Shown here one piece after another: positions 7,092 through 11,027 of a stretch of 11,027 nucleotides of DNA; position 1 is the first letter of the stretch; every line of letters starts with the position of its first letter. A program made the position numbers and the translations under genes. Source of the stretch: Acidilobaceae archaeon (GTDB lineage: Archaea; Thermoproteota; Thermoprotei_A; Sulfolobales; Acidilobaceae); NCBI GenBank assembly GCA_027057815.1, contig JALURD010000152.1, positions 1-11,027 on the forward strand. Direction: 5' to 3'. The notes under the pieces are model-generated. The model saw nothing but the letters and a program-made list of their open reading frames with translations, had not been told where the DNA came from and did not search any database.

Positions 7092-7109
7092 AAGCGTGTA
7101 GCTACGCTT
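7092..7109. repeat. Inverted repeat in the ilvA / prenyltransferase promoter gap
   Basis: AAGCGT-GTAGCT-ACGCTT forms perfect 6-bp arms around a 6-bp centre, about 58 nt upstream of the ilvA start. The 244-nt gap (7035-7278) also holds a direct repeat TTAACGCT (7073-7080 and 7143-7150), and is AT-rich with no gene. This arrangement would suit a regulator such as an Lrp-type protein, but that is inference. Confidence 0.35.
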
Positions 7110-7218
7110 GTTCATGCCATTAACAACTCTAATATGCTTAGGTTAACGCTGGTAAGTTTTCCTAATAATGGAAATTACGCTGCTTTAGCATAAATTATAG
7201 AGTGCCTTAACACACTTA

Positions 7219-7227
7219 TTATATTAA
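7219..7227 (+). promoter_or_regulatory. Probable TATA box for the prenyltransferase gene
   Basis: TTATATTAA in an AT-rich stretch lies 52 nt before the TTG start. It would place the transcript start near 7250, leaving a leader of about 30 nt containing the SD-like GCGAGG at 7268-7273. Confidence 0.4.
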
Positions 7228-7278
7228 TCCTCCGGCCACCCATGTTTGAGTGGCACAGCACGGCAGGGCGAGGATTAA

Positions 7279-8205
7279 TTGCAGCGTGAATTAATCGTCA
7301 ACTTGCTCTCTAGGGGCGAGACTGTAGTCAATGAGTGGTTGAGGGTACGGAAAATAATAGAGCCCAGACTCATGGAGATAGCTAGGGCCGGAGCTGAGAC
7401 AGGGGTAGTTGAGGTATCGGAGTACATTGTCCGTGGAGGTAAACGTTTTAGAGGGTTCTTGGTCATTGTTGTCGCTGAAGCTTTAGGCGCCACCGCAGAG
7501 GACGCGCTCGACGCGGCCGTCGCCATCGAACTAGTTCATAGCGCCAGTTTAGCTCTCGATGACATAATAGATGGTGACATCGAGAGGAGAGGCATGAAAG
7601 TAGCCTGGATAGTCCATGGCCTCTCAAGGACTATATTAGCCAGTTTATTGATGATACCAGTCGCCCAGCGCCTCATAGAGAAGTACGGGTTTAGAGCTAT
7701 AATGCACGTAACCAGAGCCTGGGAGTCCACAGTTAGAGGGGAGATAGCTGACGTATTCCTAGCCAGCAGCCTACCTCCACGAAGATACCTCGACCTAGCC
7801 TCACTTAAGACAGGAAGCCTATTCAAACTAGCCTGCGTCCTAGGGGCGCTAGCCGCTGGAAGAAAGGATGCAATACCTAAAATGGAGGAGTACGGAGACC
7901 TACTCGGCAAAGCATACCAGTTAGCCGACGATATAGCAGACTATAAAGCTTACCTTGACGGCCACAGACAGAAGCTAGACCCCTCAGAGAGGCTTTTCGA
8001 GAAGTGGGCCATGGAAATCCTGGGAGCCCGTAGCGAGGAGGACGTTATAAGAAGAGCCATGGATGAGCTACTAAGCATTGTTCTTAAGGCTTCAAAGATA
8101 GCATCAAGCCTCCCTGCAAGCGATAAGCGGGAGGTCCTTGAAGCTATACCAGTATTCATGGCCGAAAAGATGTTGGAAGAGTCCAACCTGACCCTCCTAA
8201 AGTGA
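7279..8205 (+). CDS. Trans-isoprenyl diphosphate synthase (GGPP synthase-like)
   Basis: It condenses isopentenyl diphosphate with allylic diphosphates to make the prenyl chains of archaeal ether lipids, or quinone tails. The 308 residues carry the family motifs: GGKRFR (53-58), first Asp-rich motif DDIID (94-98) followed by RRG, KTGSLF (177-182), and second Asp-rich motif DDIAD (217-221). The two aspartate clusters bind Mg-diphosphate. The residue five before the first motif is Ala89, whereas short-chain and typical archaeal GGPP synthases usually have an aromatic there, so the product may exceed C20. The TTG start is forced: a TAA stop lies immediately upstream in frame (7276-7278) and GCGAGG (7268-7273) is 5 nt away. 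FPP, GGPP, C25 and C30 synthases share this fold, so product length is unassigned. Confidence 0.9.
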   Translation: MQRELIVNLLSRGETVVNEWLRVRKIIEPRLMEIARAGAETGVVEVSEYIVRGGKRFRGFLVIVVAEALGATAEDALDAAVAIELVHSASLALDDIIDGDIERRGMKVAWIVHGLSRTILASLLMIPVAQRLIEKYGFRAIMHVTRAWESTVRGEIADVFLASSLPPRRYLDLASLKTGSLFKLACVLGALAAGRKDAIPKMEEYGDLLGKAYQLADDIADYKAYLDGHRQKLDPSERLFEKWAMEILGARSEEDVIRRAMDELLSIVLKASKIASSLPASDKREVLEAIPVFMAEKMLEESNLTLLK

Positions 8206-8213
8206 GGAGTCAC

Positions 8214-8221
8214 AATTAAAC
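8214..8221 (+). promoter_or_regulatory. Possible TATA box for tRNA-Ser
   Basis: AATTAAAC is centred about 32 nt upstream of the mature tRNA 5' end, a plausible position for a tRNA promoter. It lies just after the prenyltransferase stop codon, so cotranscription is also possible. Confidence 0.35.
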
Positions 8222-8249
8222 CCCCACATTCACAGTTTAACTAGCGGAT

Positions 8250-8372
8250 GCCGGGGTGGCCGAGCGGCCCAAGGCGGCGGGCTCGAGGTCGGCAGGGGCT
8301 CGTTGACCCGCCGCACGTGAGACCCGTTGCCCCGAGAGGGGCGCGCGGGTTCGAATCCCGCCCCCGGCGCCA
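8250..8372 (+). tRNA. tRNA-Ser(CGA), intron-containing, CCA encoded
   Basis: It reads UCG codons. The acceptor stem is GCCGGGG (8250-8256) with CCCCGGC (8362-8368), followed by discriminator G8369 (as expected for serine) and an encoded CCA (8370-8372). The D stem is GCC/GGC (8259-8261, 8273-8275). The anticodon stem GCGGG (8277-8281) pairs with CCCGT (8323-8327, one G·U). After splicing the loop is CUCGAGA with anticodon CGA at 8284-8286. The long class II variable arm is GCCCC-GAGA-GGGGC (8329-8342). The T arm is GCGGG-TTCGAAT-CCCGC (8345-8361). Removing the intron gives 89 nt with CCA, correct for tRNA-Ser. A serine identity is preferred over leucine because of G73 and the anticodon. Confidence 0.97.
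8288..8321 (+). other. tRNA-Ser intron at position 37/38, 34 nt
   Basis: The intron is bounded by a bulge-helix-bulge that the splicing endonuclease would recognise. The 3' bulge is AGA 8320-8322 (cut after 8321) and the 5' bulge is AGG 8286-8288 (cut after 8287). The central 4-bp helix CUCG (8282-8285)/CGUG (8316-8319) contains a U·U mismatch. The inner helix is CGGC (8290-8293)/GCCG (8310-8313) plus GGG/CCC. A decoy second CCCGC at 8307-8311 could also pair with the anticodon stem, but that choice would leave a 33-nt variable region and a 105-nt tRNA, so it is rejected. Confidence 0.88.
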
Positions 8373-8385
8373 ACATGATTCCTTA

Positions 8386-8406
8386 ACGGTATACTCACGG
8401 TATACT
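8386..8406. repeat. Tandem 10-mer direct repeat downstream of the tRNA
   Basis: ACGGTATACT occurs at 8386-8395 and again at 8397-8406, an 11-bp period that is about one helical turn. Each copy contains the palindrome GTATAC. It lies 13 nt beyond the tRNA 3' end in the 161-nt gap (8373-8533) before the next gene. No function is assigned; it could be a protein-binding site. Confidence 0.4.
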
Positions 8407-8480
8407 TTAAGAATTCTGAGACTATAGATAGAAAATCTGTTTTGCATCAATCAAAGAGATAAGTAGGTTTTATTCCCGCC

Positions 8481-8500
8481 TATAGATATTCGTATTTAAC
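8481..8500 (+). promoter_or_regulatory. Possible promoter of the 97-aa Cys/His protein gene
   Basis: Two TATA-like tracts, TATAGATATT (8481-8490) and TATTTAAC (8493-8500), precede the gene. The first would give a start near 8510 and a leader of about 24 nt containing the SD GGGGTGA; the second would start inside the SD and is less likely. Confidence 0.3.
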
Positions 8501-8533
8501 ACAGTTATGGGCAGAGAATAAGGGGTGACAACT

Positions 8534-8827
8534 ATGGCCGTGAAGGCTAGGCTTGTAGGCATCGAGAAAGAGCCGGGCGAAACCTTCACCGCTAAACTAG
8601 CCTTAGAATTCAAAGGAGCCGAATATATATTAAAGCTCTGCAAGCTGGCAAGAGAACCGTCGAATATCAAAGTCGAGGAGAAAGGCGAATTTATAATTAT
8701 AGAATTAATAGACGCCAACGGTAAAGGCTTCGCATCCTGCCCTATACATAGAAGCCATGTTGACAGCGGATGCCTAGACTGCCCCTCACTCCTAGTCCCT
8801 AAGAAGGGCGAGAAGGAAAGAGTCTGA
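8534..8827 (+). CDS. Hypothetical small protein with C-terminal Cys/His cluster
   Basis: A 97-aa protein that I do not recognise. ATG 8534 is chosen over GTG 8525 because SD GGGGTGA occupies 8522-8528, overlapping the GTG and sitting 5 nt before the ATG. The first two thirds alternate hydrophobic and charged residues as in a β-rich fold (KARLVGIEKEPGETFTAKLALEF, with FIIIELI at 53-59). One lone Cys36 precedes a compact cluster CPIHRSHVDSGCLDCP (69-84), i.e. C69-x2-H72-x2-H75-x4-C80-x2-C83. That is suggestive of a single zinc or iron site. There is no membrane segment or signal peptide. It stands alone between tRNA-Ser and the convergent kinase. Codon use resembles its neighbours, so it looks like a genuine resident gene. 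Confidence 0.75.
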   Translation: MAVKARLVGIEKEPGETFTAKLALEFKGAEYILKLCKLAREPSNIKVEEKGEFIIIELIDANGKGFASCPIHRSHVDSGCLDCPSLLVPKKGEKERV

Positions 8828-8870
8828 ACGCATTCTAACAGAAAAGCCCGCCAAGCACGCTAGATTCCTC

Positions 8871-8943
8871 AGGGGCGATGAATTGTACTCCCGACTCGTA
8901 CCCAGCCGGGGGGATGAAGAGAAGGCATTTGAATGAGCCCCCT
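8871..8943 (+). other. Inverted-repeat element with degenerate box C/D-like motifs
   Basis: In the 121-nt gap between the convergent 97-aa and kinase genes, AGGGGC (8871-8876) pairs with GCCCCCT (8937-8943, one extra C). The enclosed ends read GCGATGA (8875-8881), like a C box with one mismatch, and ATGA (8933-8936), like a D box with one mismatch. An internal GGATGA (8912-8917) resembles C' and CCGA (8891-8894) resembles D'. All boxes are imperfect and the C-to-C' spacing is about 30 nt, so a box C/D guide RNA is only a possibility. On the minus strand the gap also holds CTTTT (complement of 8841-8845), a possible kinase terminator. Confidence 0.2.
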
Positions 8944-8948
8944 AATGG

Positions 8949-10460
8949 CTACAATCCCTTTAGTATTTCATAGACTTGTATCATATCTTTAAATCTGTTC
9001 TCGGGAACTAGCCTAAGCGCCTTTTTGATTACACCGTACATGTCCTCGGGGATGTCCCTCAATTCTAATTCTAGACATTTATTATAATCGTTTTCAATCC
9101 TGGACAGGAGATCATGCAGTGTCAAGTTCCTAGCATTCACCACCCCCTTTAGCGCATCCTTTATCATATTATAATATTTTTCGTAGTCTGCCCCAAGTCT
9201 TTTTACAAAGTTTGAGAGGGTTGTTTCAAATTCACCGGCTCCAAACGCTTGGCTTAATAGAATTGAGTTTATTACGAAATGGCAAAGTATCGGTCTGCCC
9301 CTGTAGAGTCTACTAACTAGAGCGCCCCATTCGAAGACGTCACTTGAAAACGATGCGCCTCTACCCTTATTGAGGAGAATTACTGGATCTCCGTACTCCG
9401 GGGTGACAATGTCGACGACAAATTCACCGTCAACTTGGTTGTAACCCGAGAAATCTGCAAGCTTGATAATTATCCGATTATCTTCACGTTTGTAGAGTAT
9501 ATTGGCTGGTTTTAAGTCAAAGTGCCCCACTCCAACTGCATGAGCTAGTGCTAGAGCACCAGCTATTTGCAACGCGATCGATTCTATCATTTTATTCTTA
9601 TTAGGGGTACTGCCGAACATGTTGATTAAGTCGCTTATGTCTCCCTCTGCTAGTTCAAACACAGCGAAAGGCGGATAACTAATGTAATCCTCTAGACTAT
9701 CATATTTCATAAATGGAGCGTGCACAACGAAAACCTTGACTATATTATCCTTGTAATTAATTAAATACCTAGCTAGGTCGCTGGGGTATCCTCTTGCTCG
9801 TAATAGTACCTTAAGCAGTCTATCGTCAACACTATGGATTCTCTGTAATATACCGGCTTCACTGACCAATTTGTATATCAGGGAGGATGCTTTGTCTCCA
9901 AGGACCAGAGGTGTTCCCTTCTCATCTCTATCTCTAGCTACTTTGACGGCTACATTCTCACCCCAAGGAGCCCTCGCCCTAAGTACATAACTGAACGCAC
10001 CTTTAATGCTAATAATATCCTCGACAGTGAAGCCTAGGAGTGAGCGGTTAATCCATACTTCAGGCGGCTCTTTAACTTCCTCTACGGTCGACTCAAGCGC
10101 TTTTACTAGCTCTTCCCTCAAGACGCTGGCTTCAACGCTCCAGGCTTCAACTAGACCCCTCTCTCTCACTGCATCCATTAATTTCTCTTTGTCGACCGGT
10201 TCTCCTGCATCGCTAATTGCTGCTACTACTAAACCATTATAGATGAACACTGTGACGCCCTTATCTACAAGCTTAGCCTTGTAGAGTCTGCCTTTATCCT
10301 CCCGCGATCTCTCTATAATGTTCTCTAAAGCCGTTGCCAGAGATTCGTAGGTTCGTTTCCATAGAAGCTGCTGGTACACAGTAATAGTTACTTGGGTCAC
10401 TGGGTCGCTGAGTAGCCGGCTTATCTCTTTATACTGTTTCGCAGTCGGTATTGCAGGCAA
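8949..10460 (-). CDS. Hanks-type Ser/Thr protein kinase with novel N-terminal domain
   Basis: A 503-aa predicted cytosolic protein kinase. Residues 1 to about 140 form a helix- and strand-rich domain I do not recognise. The kinase domain follows: a nucleotide loop region IKGAFSYVLRA (152-162) with only one of the usual glycines, ATP-anchoring K173 in VAVKVA, and a likely αC Glu at E201. The catalytic loop HFDLKPANIL (313-322) carries catalytic D315, K317 and N320. The metal-binding DFS (336-338) replaces DFG, followed by TPEYGDP (353-359) as the APE region, SDVFEWGALV (373-382), and LRLVPENRF (482-490). F314 replaces the HRD arginine, so activation-loop phosphorylation may not be needed. TTG 10458-10460 is supported by AAGGT (complement of 10469-10473); no ATG or GTG exists upstream in frame before a stop. 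The FHA gene lies upstream on the same strand, across a 133-nt gap. Confidence 0.9.
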   Translation of the reverse strand: MPAIPTAKQYKEISRLLSDPVTQVTITVYQQLLWKRTYESLATALENIIERSREDKGRLYKAKLVDKGVTVFIYNGLVVAAISDAGEPVDKEKLMDAVRERGLVEAWSVEASVLREELVKALESTVEEVKEPPEVWINRSLLGFTVEDIISIKGAFSYVLRARAPWGENVAVKVARDRDEKGTPLVLGDKASSLIYKLVSEAGILQRIHSVDDRLLKVLLRARGYPSDLARYLINYKDNIVKVFVVHAPFMKYDSLEDYISYPPFAVFELAEGDISDLINMFGSTPNKNKMIESIALQIAGALALAHAVGVGHFDLKPANILYKREDNRIIIKLADFSGYNQVDGEFVVDIVTPEYGDPVILLNKGRGASFSSDVFEWGALVSRLYRGRPILCHFVINSILLSQAFGAGEFETTLSNFVKRLGADYEKYYNMIKDALKGVVNARNLTLHDLLSRIENDYNKCLELELRDIPEDMYGVIKKALRLVPENRFKDMIQVYEILKGL

Positions 10461-10482
10461 TCCAGCACACCTTCCCGGAGGT

Positions 10483-10553
10483 GGGAACCTATCATTAGTC
10501 AGGGTATGCTTCGTTCCATAAGATACGCTACACGCTTACCTAAAAGGGTTCCC
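10483..10553. repeat. Inverted repeat upstream of the kinase
   Basis: GGGAACC (10483-10489) and GGTTCCC (10547-10553) are perfect inverted 7-mers 57 nt apart, within the 133-nt gap between the FHA and kinase genes (10461-10593). The same gap contains, on the minus strand, TATA-like GCTTAAAGC (complement of 10565-10573). The kinase may therefore have its own promoter and this pair may be an operator or an RNA stem in its leader. Confidence 0.3.
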
Positions 10554-10593
10554 GCTAAAATGAAGCTTTAAGCATAGCTTCCCTAAGACTGCC

Positions 10594-10920
10594 TCACTCC
10601 TTTACAACCCGCGCTTTCAGGAGCGTAGTACCAACTATTATCTCGTGGTCGCGGGATTCATCTATAACAACTGGCCCCTTATCCTGAATGTTTGATCCAT
10701 CAACGATTGTTCCATTCCTGCTTCCGAGATCTTCAATGTACCACCTCCCGCCGGAATAGAAGATTCTCGCGTGTCGTCTGCTGACTAGCACATCTGTAAT
10801 GAGTATATGCGAGTATGGGCTCCTCCCCATAATATATGATCCGGGCTCTAATACAAGTTTACGCCACGGTATAGGGTATAATGACTTCTCTACTGTGAGT
10901 TCTAACTTTGATTCCGTCAA
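10594..10920 (-). CDS. Stand-alone FHA-domain phosphothreonine-binding protein
   Basis: A 108-aa protein that is essentially one forkhead-associated domain, a phosphothreonine-peptide reader. The family's key residues are present: GR at 32-33 (YIMGRSPYSHILI), S47 and the SRRH segment (47-50), and SRNGT (67-71) with N69 expected to contact the peptide backbone. No other domain is present. TTG 10918-10920 is the start: a strong SD GGAGGTGA (complement of 10924-10931) sits correctly before it, and the codon overlaps the preceding gene's stop (TTGA), indicating translational coupling. With the kinase next on the same strand, it probably reads phosphothreonines made by that kinase or is itself a substrate; that is inferred from context. 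Confidence 0.93.
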   Translation of the reverse strand: MTESKLELTVEKSLYPIPWRKLVLEPGSYIMGRSPYSHILITDVLVSRRHARIFYSGGRWYIEDLGSRNGTIVDGSNIQDKGPVVIDESRDHEIIVGTTLLKARVVKE

Positions 10921-11027
10921 GCCTCACCTCCCCTACTTAGCTTTCTAGCTAGTGTAGCTGCCCTCTTAGCACCTTCTTCAACTTCACCTTTCTCTATTAA
11001 CTCGAGTATGTCTATAGTTTTCTCTCT
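10917..11027 (-). CDS. C-terminal end of an unidentified gene upstream of FHA
   Basis: An open minus-strand frame runs from the window edge to TGA (complement of 10917-10919), giving 36 residues: REKTIDILELIEKGEVEEG, then AKRAATLARKLSRGGEA. It is a charged amphipathic helical tail with no diagnostic motif. Its stop overlaps the FHA start, so the two genes are cotranscribed and coupled. By neighbourhood it may belong to the same signalling module (phosphatase, vWA protein or other partner), but the sequence does not identify it. Confidence 0.7.
   Translation of the reverse strand, partial: REKTIDILELIEKGEVEEGAKRAATLARKLSRGGEA

Noticed and set aside
7242..7289. A 15-codon leader peptide (MFEWHSTAGRGLIAA) before the prenyltransferase
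   Set aside because: No attenuator-like codon run or SD; it overlaps the gene start in another frame and is likely chance.
8288..8305. An 18-nt tRNA intron ending before CCCGC at 8307
   Set aside because: It would leave a 33-nt variable region and a 105-nt mature tRNA. The 34-nt intron gives a normal 89-nt tRNA-Ser and a bulge-helix-bulge.
8241..8450. A minus-strand frame of 69 aa containing GRDSNPRAP
   Set aside because: This is the well-known false protein produced by reading a tRNA T-arm in antisense. The locus is tRNA-Ser.
1..11027. CRISPR arrays, insertion sequences, prophage or plasmid genes
   Set aside because: No regularly spaced repeats, transposase, integrase or terminal inverted repeats were seen on either strand.

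Overview
The window looks like a chromosomal segment from a hyperthermophilic crenarchaeon. The evidence is the archaeal gene set: GatE, Nop5/fibrillarin without eukaryotic extensions, ribosomal protein S30e, a UPF0216 protein, and an intron-containing tRNA with an encoded CCA. Purine-rich GGAGG/AGGTGG/GGGGTGA Shine-Dalgarno (SD) sequences, frequent GTG/TTG starts and TTTTAA-type TATA boxes fit as well. A Desulfurococcales member (Pyrodictiaceae-like) is my guess, but the species cannot be fixed from sequence alone.

Layout, left to right. (1) The 3' three quarters of gatE (+) starts outside the window. (2) A conserved 217-aa archaeal protein, possibly DUF1122, (+) converges on and overlaps by 24 nt a purine-nucleoside/methylthioadenosine phosphorylase (-). 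(3) Upstream of the phosphorylase on the minus strand is a 54-codon gene for ribosomal protein S30e, easily missed because of its size. (4) Divergent from S30e across a short shared promoter region is the box C/D RNP operon nop5-fibrillarin, extended by a UPF0216/DUF61 gene (+). (5) A structured, palindrome-bearing gap separates that operon from a convergent threonine deaminase with a C-terminal ACT domain (-). (6) A 244-nt divergent promoter region leads to a trans-prenyltransferase (+), then tRNA-Ser(CGA) with a 34-nt intron (+), then a 97-aa protein with a Cys/His cluster (+). (7) A gap with an inverted repeat leads to a minus-strand signalling block: the C-terminal end of an unidentified gene, a single FHA-domain protein, and a Hanks-type Ser/Thr kinase with an uncharacterised N-terminal domain.

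Functionally, the left and centre are RNA and translation housekeeping: Gln-tRNA formation, ribosome, 2'-O-methylation guide RNP and tRNA. Salvage, isoleucine and lipid metabolism genes are interspersed. The right end is a phospho-signalling module in which the kinase probably phosphorylates targets read by the neighbouring FHA protein. I see no insertion sequence, CRISPR array, prophage or toxin island. The least explained items are the FHA/kinase module, the Cys/His 97-aa protein, the UPF0216 partner of fibrillarin, and two structured intergenic elements.
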